Of a DNA stretch of 41,699 bases, positions 23,924-31,134 are shown in pieces. The DNA comes from Mycolicibacterium bacteremicum (GTDB lineage Bacteria; Actinomycetota; Actinomycetes; Mycobacteriales; Mycobacteriaceae). A program made the position numbers and the translations under genes. Position 1 is the stretch's first letter; each line of letters begins with the position of its first letter. Where the stretch lies: the NCBI RefSeq assembly GCF_002086115.1, contig NZ_MVHJ01000038.1, positions 1 through 41,699 on the forward strand, written 5' to 3'. The notes under the pieces were generated by a model. That model was not told where the DNA came from. It searched no databases and saw only the letters and a list, made by a program, of their open reading frames with translations.

Positions 23924-23949
23924 GCAAAGCTTCCGACGTTAGCTTTGCA
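23924..23949. repeat. Inverted repeat GCAAAGCT/AGCTTTGC, containing the AGCAAAGC octamer
   Basis: GCAAAGCT (23924-23931) and AGCTTTGC (23941-23948) form perfect 8-bp arms around a 9-bp spacer. It could be an operator for the sugar transferase gene, since one arm is the octamer found before two other island genes. It could also be a terminator hairpin without a U-tract for the gene ending at 24011, which lies 62 bp away on the same strand. Confidence 0.55.
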
Positions 23950-24010
23950 ACGCGGTGGCGCGGCATCGTCGGCGCGGGGACGCCGGCGTGACGGGGAGGT
24001 GAACCCGGGG

Positions 24011-24814
24011 TTACTCGGCGGCGCGGGTCGCCGGGTGCACCGCGATCAGACCGAGCTGGCCCCGGCGCCGGCACATCGCGGCCAATTCCGCGTACGTCTT
24101 CTCGCCCAGCAACTCGGTCAACTCGGGCGCATAGGACTGCCAGACCGGCCGGGCACCGACATGGGCGGCCGGGTCGCCGGTGCAGTACCAGTGCAGGTCC
24201 GCACCGCCCTCGCCCCAGCCGCGGCGGTCGTATTCGGTGATGACGGTCTTGAGCACATCGGTCCCGTCGGGCCGGGTCACCCAGTCCTGGGTCCGGCGGA
24301 TCGGCAGCTGCCAGCAGACCTCGGGCTTCATGGTCAACGGCTCCACGCCCAGCTTGAGGGCCTTGGAGTGCAGCGCACACCCGATCCCGCCGGCAAAACC
24401 GGGCCGGTTCAAGAAGATGCAGGCGCCCTTGTACTTGCGGGTCCGCTTGTTCGGCTTGCCGTCGTACTCGTCGTCTTCGAGGTATCCCTTGCGCCCTAGG
24501 CCCTTGGCCCGGAACTGCCAGTCCTCGTCGGTCAGCTTCGCCACCGCATCGTCGAGCATGGCCCGATCATCGTCATCGGAGAGGAAGGCGCCGTGCGAGC
24601 AGCAGCCGTCATCGGGTCGGCCGGCAACCGTGCCCTGGCAGGCGGGCGTGCCGAAAACGCATGTCCAGCGCGACAACAACCACGTCATGTCCGCGGAGAT
24701 CAGATGGTTGGGATCCTCCGGGTCGTAGAACTCCACCCACTCCCGGGCGAAGTCGAGTTCGACTTCCCCGCCCACTCCTCCGACGTGCGGACCGCCGACG
24801 TGTGACGTCTTCAC
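24011..24814 (-). CDS. Conserved Cys-rich protein, Rv0495c-like
   Basis: The 267-residue protein is conserved across mycobacteria at this place beside ppx. It has nine cysteines, in TCVFGTPACQG, GCCSHGAFLS, GACIFLN, IGCALHS, EVCWQL, WYCTGD and AAMCRRR, a pattern that suggests a metal or Fe-S binding fold related to YkgJ/DUF3109 proteins. No enzyme function can be given. GTG at 24814 gives MKTSHVGGPHVGG; a TTG three codons earlier is possible. It is divergent from ppx across 34 bp, and a TACCGT box (24828-24823) ends 9 bases before its start. Confidence 0.85.
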   Translation of the reverse strand: MKTSHVGGPHVGGVGGEVELDFAREWVEFYDPEDPNHLISADMTWLLSRWTCVFGTPACQGTVAGRPDDGCCSHGAFLSDDDDRAMLDDAVAKLTDEDWQFRAKGLGRKGYLEDDEYDGKPNKRTRKYKGACIFLNRPGFAGGIGCALHSKALKLGVEPLTMKPEVCWQLPIRRTQDWVTRPDGTDVLKTVITEYDRRGWGEGGADLHWYCTGDPAAHVGARPVWQSYAPELTELLGEKTYAELAAMCRRRGQLGLIAVHPATRAAE

Positions 24815-24822
24815 AGTTGTCA

Positions 24823-24841
24823 ACGGTAAACCCACTAACCT
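24823..24841. promoter_or_regulatory. Divergent -10 boxes between Rv0495c-like gene and ppx
   Basis: On plus, TAACCT (24836-24841) ends 8 bases before the GTG of ppx. On minus, TACCGT (24828-24823) ends 9 bases before the GTG of the Rv0495c-like gene. The gap of 34 bp leaves no room for 5' leaders, so both may be leaderless. Confidence 0.5.
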
Positions 24842-24848
24842 TGGTCGC

Positions 24849-25829
24849 GTGCGATTGGGCGTGCTGGACGTGGGCAGCAATACGGTTCATCTGTTGGTCG
24901 TCGACGCCCGCCGCGGTGGGCATCCGACCCCGATGAGTTCCACCAAGGCCGCCCTGCGTCTGGCCGAGGCGATCGACTCGACCGGAAAGCTGACCCGCAA
25001 GGGTGCCGACAAGCTGGTCGACACCGTCGACGAGTTCGCCAAGATCGCCGCCAGTTCCGGCTGCGCGGAGCTGATGGCCTTCGCCACCTCGGCGGTGCGC
25101 GACGCCACCAATTCCGAGGCGGTGCTGTCCCGGGTGCAGTCCGAGGCCGGGGTCTCGCTGCGGGTACTCAGCGGCGTCGACGAGTCCCGGCTCACCTTCC
25201 TGGCGGTGCGCCGGTGGTACGGCTGGAGCGCCGGCCGCATCATCAACATCGACATCGGTGGCGGCTCGCTGGAACTGTCCAGTGGGGTCGACGAGGAGCC
25301 TGATGTGGCCCTGTCGCTTCCGCTCGGCGCGGGCCGACTGACCCGCGAATGGCTGGCCGAGGATCCACCGGGGCGGCGCCGGGTCGCCATGCTGCGCGAC
25401 TGGTTGGCCACCGAACTGTCCGAGGCGGGTTCGGTGATCCAGGAGGCCGGAACCCCCGATCTGGCCGTCGCGACGTCGAAGACCTTCCGATCGCTGGCCC
25501 GGCTCACCGGCGCGGCGCCGTCGGGGGCGGGTCCGCGGGTCAAGCGCACGCTGACCGCGAGCGGTCTCCGTCAACTCATCGCATTCATCTCTAGGATGAC
25601 TACGGCCGACCGAGCCGAGCTGGAAGGGGTGAGTGCCGAACGGGCGCCGCAGATCGTGGCGGGAGCGCTGGTGGCCGAGGCGAGCATGCGGGCCTTGGGT
25701 GTCGAGACGGTGGAGATCTGTCCCTGGGCATTGCGGGAGGGACTCATTCTGCGCAAACTCGACAGTGAAGCCGACGGGACCGCCCTGGTCGAGACCATCC
25801 CAGCCACTCCCAAGGGCAAAACACGATGA
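24849..25829 (+). CDS. ppx1: Exopolyphosphatase (Ppx/GppA family), Rv0496-like
   Basis: Ppx1 hydrolyses terminal phosphate from short-chain polyphosphate and related substrates in the cytoplasm. The 326 residues have the ASKHA phosphate-1 motif LDVGSNTVHLLVVD (6-19), the SAVRDATN motif, and the phosphate-2 motif NIDIGGGSLELS. It has the length of the short, HD-domain-less mycobacterial Ppx1. The gene overlaps the following membrane-protein gene by 4 bp (ATGA). Confidence 0.94.
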   Translation: MRLGVLDVGSNTVHLLVVDARRGGHPTPMSSTKAALRLAEAIDSTGKLTRKGADKLVDTVDEFAKIAASSGCAELMAFATSAVRDATNSEAVLSRVQSEAGVSLRVLSGVDESRLTFLAVRRWYGWSAGRIINIDIGGGSLELSSGVDEEPDVALSLPLGAGRLTREWLAEDPPGRRRVAMLRDWLATELSEAGSVIQEAGTPDLAVATSKTFRSLARLTGAAPSGAGPRVKRTLTASGLRQLIAFISRMTTADRAELEGVSAERAPQIVAGALVAEASMRALGVETVEICPWALREGLILRKLDSEADGTALVETIPATPKGKTR

Positions 25830-26878
25830 CTGAACCTGACAACACCGCCACCCGACCCATCTCCGTCGCGGAGCTGCTGGCCAAGAACGGGTCCATCGGC
25901 GCCCCGGCCCCCGGTGGCCGCCGCCGCCGTCGACGTGGCAATGCCGACGCGGTGACCGTCGCCGAGCTGACCGGTGAGATCCCGATCGTGGTCGACGAGC
26001 CCCCCGTCGAGGAGGCTGTCGCGCCGGCAGCTCCCGTCGAGGAGGACCCCGCACCCGAGGTGCCCGTCGAGGAGTCGGCTGTCGAGGACGCGGCGCCCGC
26101 GGACCCGACACCGGCCGAGCAGGCCATCGTCGAAGAGACCCTCGCCGAGGCGCCGACCGCCGAAGAGGGTGTCGTCGAGGATCCGGTGCTCGACGATGAA
26201 CCCGCGCCCGAACCCGAGCCCGAGCCCGAGACCGAGACCGACACGGCAGCCACCGATTACGACGCGCACATCCAGCAGCGCGACGCCGAGCCCGCGCCGG
26301 TGGCCTTCACGCCGCGCCGCCGCGCGCACGGATTCACCCGACGCGCTGCCGCGACCGACACCGAGGCGACCGCCGCCGAGGAGATGAGCCCCGATGCGCT
26401 GCTCGACGACGACACCGAGGTCGACGCCGCCGTCGCCAGCGATGTCGAGCGTCCCGGGTATCTGAAGTCGCCGGCCGACACGCTGTTCGGTGGCGACTCC
26501 GTCGCCGACGAGGCGACCAGGCGCACCCGCACACCCGGGCCCGAGGACATCGACCTCGACGGCACCGCCGACACCGAGGTGCACCGCTTCGACGACGGGC
26601 TCGACGAGCACGAGGGCTCCCCGTTCATGCGGGGCCTGTGGATCGTCGTACAGAGCGTGCTTGCGGTCGCCCTCGGTGCGGGCCTGTTCATCGCCTTCGA
26701 CCAGCTGTGGAAGTGGAACAACATCGTCGCGCTGGCGCTGTCGGTGCTGGTCATCCTGGGCCTCGTGGTGGGTGTCCGGGTGGTCCGCAAGACTGAGGAC
26801 ATCGCCAGCACGCTGATCGCCGTGGCGGTGGGTGCCATGGTGACGCTCGGGCCGCTGGCACTGCTGCAGTCCACCTGA
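25826..26878 (+). CDS. Acidic-tail membrane protein, Rv0497-like
   Basis: This 350-residue protein has a long cytoplasmic, probably disordered N-terminal part. It carries a basic run GRRRRRRG (31-38) and very acidic Pro/Glu/Ala-rich sequence (50-145, including EPEPEPEPETETD). Three membrane segments follow near the C-terminus (about 269-291, 299-320, 327-348). Function unknown; it is conserved between ppx1 and the TIM-barrel gene in mycobacteria. The start overlaps the ppx1 stop (ATGA). Confidence 0.88.
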   Translation: MTEPDNTATRPISVAELLAKNGSIGAPAPGGRRRRRRGNADAVTVAELTGEIPIVVDEPPVEEAVAPAAPVEEDPAPEVPVEESAVEDAAPADPTPAEQAIVEETLAEAPTAEEGVVEDPVLDDEPAPEPEPEPETETDTAATDYDAHIQQRDAEPAPVAFTPRRRAHGFTRRAAATDTEATAAEEMSPDALLDDDTEVDAAVASDVERPGYLKSPADTLFGGDSVADEATRRTRTPGPEDIDLDGTADTEVHRFDDGLDEHEGSPFMRGLWIVVQSVLAVALGAGLFIAFDQLWKWNNIVALALSVLVILGLVVGVRVVRKTEDIASTLIAVAVGAMVTLGPLALLQST

Positions 26879-26888
26879 TGCCGAGCTA

Positions 26889-27734
26889 GTGCGTCCCGCG
26901 ATCAAGGTCGGTCTGTCGACGGCCTCGGTGTATCCGCTGCGCACCGAGGCGGCCTTCGAGCACGCCGCACGGCTGGGCTATGACGGGGTCGAGCTGATGG
27001 TGTGGGCCGAGCCGGTCAGCCAGGACATCGACGCCATCGAGGAGCTGTCGCGCACATACGACATCCCGGTGCTCTCGGTACACGCGCCGTGCCTGCTGAT
27101 CTCGCAGCGGGTGTGGGGGGCCAACCCGATCGCGAAGCTGGAACGCAGCGTGCGCGCCGCCGAACAGCTCGGCGCGCAGACGGTGGTGGTGCATCCGCCG
27201 TTCCGCTGGCAACGCCGCTACGCGGAGGGATTCAGCGATCAGGTCGCCGAACTGGAGTCCGGCAGCGATGTGCTGGTCGCGGTGGAGAACATGTTCCCGT
27301 TCCGCGCCGACCGGTTCTGGGGCACCGGGCAGCCCTCGATCGAGCGGATGCGCAGGCGTGGCGGCCACCCCGGCCCGGCGATCTCGGCGTTCGCCCCGTC
27401 CTATGACCCGCTCGACGGCGGCCACGCCCACTACACACTGGACCTCTCGCACAGCGCCACCGCGGGCACCGACGCCCTGGAGATGGCGCAACGGATGGGG
27501 GAGGGATTGGTGCATCTGCACCTGTGCGACGGCAGCGGCGCGTCCACCGACGAGCACCTGGTCCCCGGCCGCGGCAGCCAGCCCGCCGCGCAGATCTGCC
27601 GGCAACTGGCCGGCTCCGATTTCACCGGCCACGTCATCCTCGAGGTCACCACCTCGGGGGCGCGCACCGCCGCCGAACGGGAGGCCCTGTTGACCGAGTC
27701 CCTGCTGTTCGCCCGGGAGCATCTGCTGCGATGA
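26889..27734 (+). CDS. Sugar phosphate isomerase/epimerase-like TIM barrel, Rv0498-like
   Basis: The 281-residue protein belongs to the xylose-isomerase-like TIM-barrel superfamily (AP endonuclease 2 family). Metal-binding-type residues lie in GVELMVW, SVHAPCLL, VVHPPFRWQ, VAVENMF, TLDLSHSA, LHLCDG and VILEVTT. These proteins bind a divalent metal and isomerise sugars or related compounds; the substrate here is unknown. GTG start at 26889, 10 bp after the membrane protein gene; the stop overlaps the next gene by 4 bp. Cytoplasmic. Confidence 0.88.
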   Translation: MRPAIKVGLSTASVYPLRTEAAFEHAARLGYDGVELMVWAEPVSQDIDAIEELSRTYDIPVLSVHAPCLLISQRVWGANPIAKLERSVRAAEQLGAQTVVVHPPFRWQRRYAEGFSDQVAELESGSDVLVAVENMFPFRADRFWGTGQPSIERMRRRGGHPGPAISAFAPSYDPLDGGHAHYTLDLSHSATAGTDALEMAQRMGEGLVHLHLCDGSGASTDEHLVPGRGSQPAAQICRQLAGSDFTGHVILEVTTSGARTAAEREALLTESLLFAREHLLR

Positions 27735-28537
27735 GCGCATTGTTCACCGACGCCATGCGGCTGGAGGCCGCCGGTGACGGCGTCTATCTCGGCGTGCTCG
27801 ACGAGCACTGGACCATCGGGCCGAAGGTGCACGGCGGGGCCATGCTGGCGCTGTGCGCCAATGCCGCGCGCACCGAGCTGGGGGTCGCGGGTGTCGAACC
27901 CATCGCGGTGTCCGGCAACTTCCTGTGGGCTCCGGACCCCGGGGCCGTGCGCGTCGTGACCGATGTGCGCAAGCGTGGCCGCCGGATCAGCCTGATCGAC
28001 GTCGAGCTGCAGCAGGGCGACCGGGTCGCCGTCCGCGCGGCCATCACCCTGGGCACCCCGGAGAACGAGACCGTCCCGCTGCTGTCCACCAATCCGGTGG
28101 TGCCGCTGATGACGCCCGAGCCCCCGCCCGGGCTGGAGCCGATCGGCCCGGGCCATCCGATGGCCGACATCGTGCACCTGGCCCACGGCTGCGACATCCG
28201 GCCGTCCTTGACGACCATGGAGCCGCGGTCCGACGGCGGCCCGCCGGTCATCGAGTACTGGGTGCGGCCGCGCGGTGCCGCACCCGACGTGCTGTTCGCG
28301 CTGCTGTGTGGCGATGTGTCGGCCCCGGTGACCTTCGGGGTGAACCGGTTCGGCTGGGCGCCCACCGTGCAGCTGACGGCCTTCCTGCGGGCCGTGCCGG
28401 CCGACGGCTGGCTGCGGGTGCTGTGCACCACGACCCAGATCGGTCAGGACTGGTTCGACGAGGACCATGTGGTGGTCGACGCGCGGGGCCGCATCATCGT
28501 GCAGAGCCGGCAGCTGGCGCTGGTGCCCGGTTCCTGA
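27731..28537 (+). CDS. Acyl-CoA thioesterase-like double hotdog protein, Rv0499-like
   Basis: The 268-residue protein has the layout of acyl-CoA thioesterase II-like proteins. The N-terminal hotdog contains WTIGPKVHGGAMLALCANA, where the HGG segment is typical, and the second half contains GDVSAPVTFGVNRFGWAPTVQLTAFLRA. It would cleave acyl-CoA in the cytoplasm, but the substrate is unknown. ATG at 27731 overlaps the preceding stop (ATGA), so it is the last gene of the ppx1 operon before a short repeat region. Confidence 0.82.
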   Translation: MSALFTDAMRLEAAGDGVYLGVLDEHWTIGPKVHGGAMLALCANAARTELGVAGVEPIAVSGNFLWAPDPGAVRVVTDVRKRGRRISLIDVELQQGDRVAVRAAITLGTPENETVPLLSTNPVVPLMTPEPPPGLEPIGPGHPMADIVHLAHGCDIRPSLTTMEPRSDGGPPVIEYWVRPRGAAPDVLFALLCGDVSAPVTFGVNRFGWAPTVQLTAFLRAVPADGWLRVLCTTTQIGQDWFDEDHVVVDARGRIIVQSRQLALVPGS

Positions 28538-28538
28538 A

Positions 28539-28596
28539 CCTTCTCCCGTCGCTTCGCTCGCCCCGGAGCCTTCTCCCGTCGCTTCGCTCGCCCCGG
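28539..28596. repeat. 30-bp-period tandem repeat upstream of proC
   Basis: Two identical 28-bp copies, starting CCTTCTCCCGTCGC and ending GCTCGCCCCGG, lie at 28539-28566 and 28569-28596. They occupy the gap between the thioesterase stop and the proC start. The unit could be an intergenic repeat family or a duplicated control site. Confidence 0.9.
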
Positions 28597-28619
28597 CAGG
28601 CGCGTGCCATGCTTTCCCG

Positions 28620-29471
28620 GTGGCAAGAATTGCGATCATCGGCGGAGGCAGCATCGGCGAGGCGCTGCTCTCGGGTTTGTTGAGGGCGGGTCGTCAGGTC
28701 AAGGATCTGGTGGTCGCCGAGAAACATCCCGACCGCGCCCGACAGTTGTCCGAAACCCATCAGGTGCTGGTGACCTCGGTGGCCGACGCCGTCGAGAACG
28801 CCCAGTACGTCATCGTCGCGGTGAAGCCCGGCGACGTCGGGGCGGTCACCGCCGAGATCGCCGAGGTGGTCGCCAAGGCCGACAACGACAGCGATGAGCT
28901 CGTCTTCGTCAGCGTCGCCGCGGGCGTGGCCACCACCTTCTTCGAGAACAAGCTGCCGGCCGGCTCGCCGGTGGTGCGGGTGATGCCGAATGCGCCGATG
29001 GTCGTCGGTGGGGGCGTCAGCGCGGTGGCTCCCGGCCGGTTCGCGACACCCGAACAGCTCAAGGAGGTCGCGGCCATCTTCGACACGGTCGGGGATGTGC
29101 TGACGGTGACCGAGGTCCAGATGGACGCGGTGACCGCGGTGTCGGGTTCGGGGCCGGCGTACTTCTTCCTGATGGTCGAGGCGCTCGTCGATGCGGGTGT
29201 CGCGGCCGGGCTCTCGCGCGAGGTGTCCACCGAACTGGTGGTGCACACCATGGCAGGTTCGGCCGCCATGCTGCTGGACCGTCGGGATTCCACACCGGTC
29301 GGCGCAATGGACACCTCTGCGGCCGCGCTGCGGGCTATCGTGACCTCACCGGGTGGGACCACCGCCGCTGGTCTGCGAGAACTCGAGCGTGGGGGGTTGC
29401 GCAGCGCCGTGGCGGATGCCGTACAAGCGGCAAAAACACGCTCTGAGCAGCTAGGAATTACATCCGAGTAG
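28620..29471 (+). CDS. proC: Pyrroline-5-carboxylate reductase
   Basis: ProC reduces 1-pyrroline-5-carboxylate to L-proline with NAD(P)H, the last step of proline synthesis. The 283 residues have the Rossmann motif IAIIGGGSIGEALLSGLL, the VAVKPGDV segment, the signature region TAVSGSGPAYFFLMVEAL and the C-terminal TSPGGTTAAGLRELERGG. The length is normal. GTG at 28620 gives MARIAII, as in the M. tuberculosis protein. A longer in-frame reading passes through the upstream repeats and is unlikely to be translated. Confidence 0.96.
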   Translation: MARIAIIGGGSIGEALLSGLLRAGRQVKDLVVAEKHPDRARQLSETHQVLVTSVADAVENAQYVIVAVKPGDVGAVTAEIAEVVAKADNDSDELVFVSVAAGVATTFFENKLPAGSPVVRVMPNAPMVVGGGVSAVAPGRFATPEQLKEVAAIFDTVGDVLTVTEVQMDAVTAVSGSGPAYFFLMVEALVDAGVAAGLSREVSTELVVHTMAGSAAMLLDRRDSTPVGAMDTSAAALRAIVTSPGGTTAAGLRELERGGLRSAVADAVQAAKTRSEQLGITSE

Positions 29472-29528
29472 TTCATGAATTTCGAACGGATTAGCCCACA
29501 CCCGTCGCAATAACCCCAGTGGCCACGC

Positions 29529-29534
29529 TATTCT
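29529..29534 (+). promoter_or_regulatory. -10 box upstream of the excisionase-like gene
   Basis: TATTCT at 29529-29534 is a good mycobacterial -10 box. It predicts a transcription start near 29541 and a leader of about 68 nt before ATG 29609. The rest of 29472-29608 shows nothing I can support. Confidence 0.45.
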
Positions 29535-29608
29535 CCTCGTGTATGCACGCGTACGTGCCAGCGGTGGGGAAGCCGCTGGCCCGGCCGTGCCTTATGGATT
29601 GGGTTGCG

Positions 29609-29839
29609 ATGACGTCAATGAACGGGCCATCGGCGCGGGATTCCGCTGGCGACGGCCAGCCGAAGGCTCAATTTCTCACCGTCGCAGAGGTTGCCAGCTT
29701 GATGCGGGTCAGCAAGATGACCGTGTACCGCCTGGTGCACAACGGTGAATTGCCTGCCGTACGGGTGGGCCGCTCCTTCCGCGTGCACGCCAAGGCGGTG
29801 CACGACCTGCTGGAGACGTCGTACTTCGACGCCGGCTGA
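29609..29839 (+). CDS. Excisionase-type helix-turn-helix protein, Rv0500A-like
   Basis: The 76-residue protein carries a MerR/excisionase-type DNA-binding domain: FLTVAEVASLMRVSKMTVYRLV is the helix-turn-helix and NGELPAVRVGRSFRVHAKAVHDLLE the wing. It is almost identical to mycobacterial Rv0500A as I recall it. Despite the excisionase label it is a conserved chromosomal gene, so a role as a small regulator is likelier than phage excision. ATG at 29609 gives the conserved MTSMNGPSARD N-terminus; earlier in-frame codons are not supported. Confidence 0.9.
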   Translation: MTSMNGPSARDSAGDGQPKAQFLTVAEVASLMRVSKMTVYRLVHNGELPAVRVGRSFRVHAKAVHDLLETSYFDAG

Positions 29840-29864
29840 TTGGTTTCCGGCTGGGGCACCCGGG

Positions 29865-29870
29865 TAAGGT
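29865..29870 (+). promoter_or_regulatory. -10 box for the bS22 gene
   Basis: TAAGGT at 29865-29870 predicts a start near 29877 and a leader of about 32 nt. An AGCGGAG ribosome site (29899-29905) precedes ATG 29909. Confidence 0.45.
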
Positions 29871-29908
29871 GACTCGGTCAGTTCACTCATCGGTAGGTAG
29901 CGGAGTTC

Positions 29909-30010
29909 ATGGGTTCAGTAATCAAGAAGCGGCGTAAGCGCATGTCGAAGAAGAAGCACCGTAAGCTGCTTCGTCGCACTCGGGTGCAGCGCAGAAAACT
30001 CGGCAAGTAG
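29909..30010 (+). CDS. Small ribosomal protein bS22 (33 aa)
   Basis: This 33-residue protein is extremely basic, with [14 protein letters not shown] and [12 protein letters not shown]. It matches the actinobacterial AURKAIP1/COX24-domain peptide Rv0500B, recognised in mycobacterial ribosome structures as protein bS22 bound to 16S rRNA near the decoding region. It has its own -10 box and ribosome site and sits between the excisionase-like and epimerase-like genes, the conserved mycobacterial order. Confidence 0.93.
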
Positions 30011-30039
30011 CTTTCAGCTTCGGCCGTTAGGCTGACCCG

Positions 30040-31095
30040 ATGGATGAGCAGGGATCCGCACCGAAGGTCGTCTTGGTCACCGGAGCCTGCCGATTTCTCG
30101 GCGGGTACCTGACCGCGCGGTTGGTGCAGAATCCCGCGATCGACCATGTCATCGCGGTGGATGCCATCGCGCCGAGCAAGGATCTGCTGCGCCGGATGGG
30201 GCGCGCCGAGTTCGTGCGCGCCGACATCCGTAATCCGTTCATCGCCAAGGTCATCCGTAACGGCAACGTCGATACCGTGGTGCACGCCGCCGCGGCGTCC
30301 TATGCGCCGCGGGCCGGCGGTCGGGCCACCCTCAAAGAGCTCAACGTGATGGGTGCCATCCAGCTGTTCGCCGCCGCGCAGAAGGCGCCGTCGGTGCGAC
30401 GGGTGGTGCTCAAGTCGACCTCCGAGGTCTACGGCTCCAGCTCCCGCGACCCGGTGTACTTCACCGAGGACGGCAGTGCGCGCCGGCCCCCGGGCGACGG
30501 TTTCGCCCGGGACAGTATCGATATCGAGGGCTATGCCCGCGGGCTGGCCCGGCGGCGCCCGGACATCGCGGTCACCATCCTTCGGCTGGCCAACATGATC
30601 GGCCCCGCCATGGACACCGCGCTCTCGCGGTACCTCGCCGGTCCCGTCGTCCCGTCGGTGCTCGGCCGGGACGCCCGACTGCAACTACTGCACGAGCAGG
30701 ACGCTCTGGGGGTGCTCGAGCGCGCCACCGTGGCCGGGCGGCCGGGCACGTTCAACGTCGGCGCCGCCGGCATCATCATGATGAGTCAGGCCATCCGGCG
30801 GTCCGGCCGGGTGGCGCTTCCGGTGCCGCGCGCCGCACTGTCCGCCGTCGATTCGCTGCGCCGGGCCACCCGCTACACCGAGCTCGACCGCGAGCAGCTC
30901 AACTACATGAGTTACGGCCGGGTGATGGACACCTCGCGGATGCGAAACGACCTAGGTTATAACCCGAAGTGGACCACTGCGGAGGCATTCGACGATTACG
31001 TACGGGGACGTGGTCTGACTCCGATCGTGGACCCGAACTGGGTACGCTCTGTGGAAAGCCGGGCGGTGGCGCTGGCGCAGCGCTGCGGCGGCTAG
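30040..31095 (+). CDS. NAD-dependent epimerase/dehydratase-like protein, Rv0501 (GalE2)-like
   Basis: This extended-SDR protein of 351 residues has a Rossmann start VVLVTGACRFLGGYL (10-24), VDAIAPSKD, VHAAAASYAP and KSTSEVYGSSS. The place of the usual catalytic YxxxK reads FARDS (F155 and S159), so the classic Tyr-Lys pair is missing. Rv0501 appears to share this, which makes the galE2 name doubtful. It may bind NAD and a sugar nucleotide or act as a structural partner. It begins 29 bp after bS22 and is followed after 39 bp by the acyltransferase. Confidence 0.85.
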   Translation: MDEQGSAPKVVLVTGACRFLGGYLTARLVQNPAIDHVIAVDAIAPSKDLLRRMGRAEFVRADIRNPFIAKVIRNGNVDTVVHAAAASYAPRAGGRATLKELNVMGAIQLFAAAQKAPSVRRVVLKSTSEVYGSSSRDPVYFTEDGSARRPPGDGFARDSIDIEGYARGLARRRPDIAVTILRLANMIGPAMDTALSRYLAGPVVPSVLGRDARLQLLHEQDALGVLERATVAGRPGTFNVGAAGIIMMSQAIRRSGRVALPVPRAALSAVDSLRRATRYTELDREQLNYMSYGRVMDTSRMRNDLGYNPKWTTAEAFDDYVRGRGLTPIVDPNWVRSVESRAVALAQRCGG

Positions 31096-31134
31096 GGGAC
31101 GGCTCGAAGTCGGAGTTTGGGGAGAGGTTGACAC

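Noticed and set aside
25571..26944. Long minus-strand frame opposite the acidic membrane protein, rich in Gly and Val
   Set aside because: It mirrors the repetitive Glu/Pro codons of the plus-strand gene and has no domain or start signal of its own.
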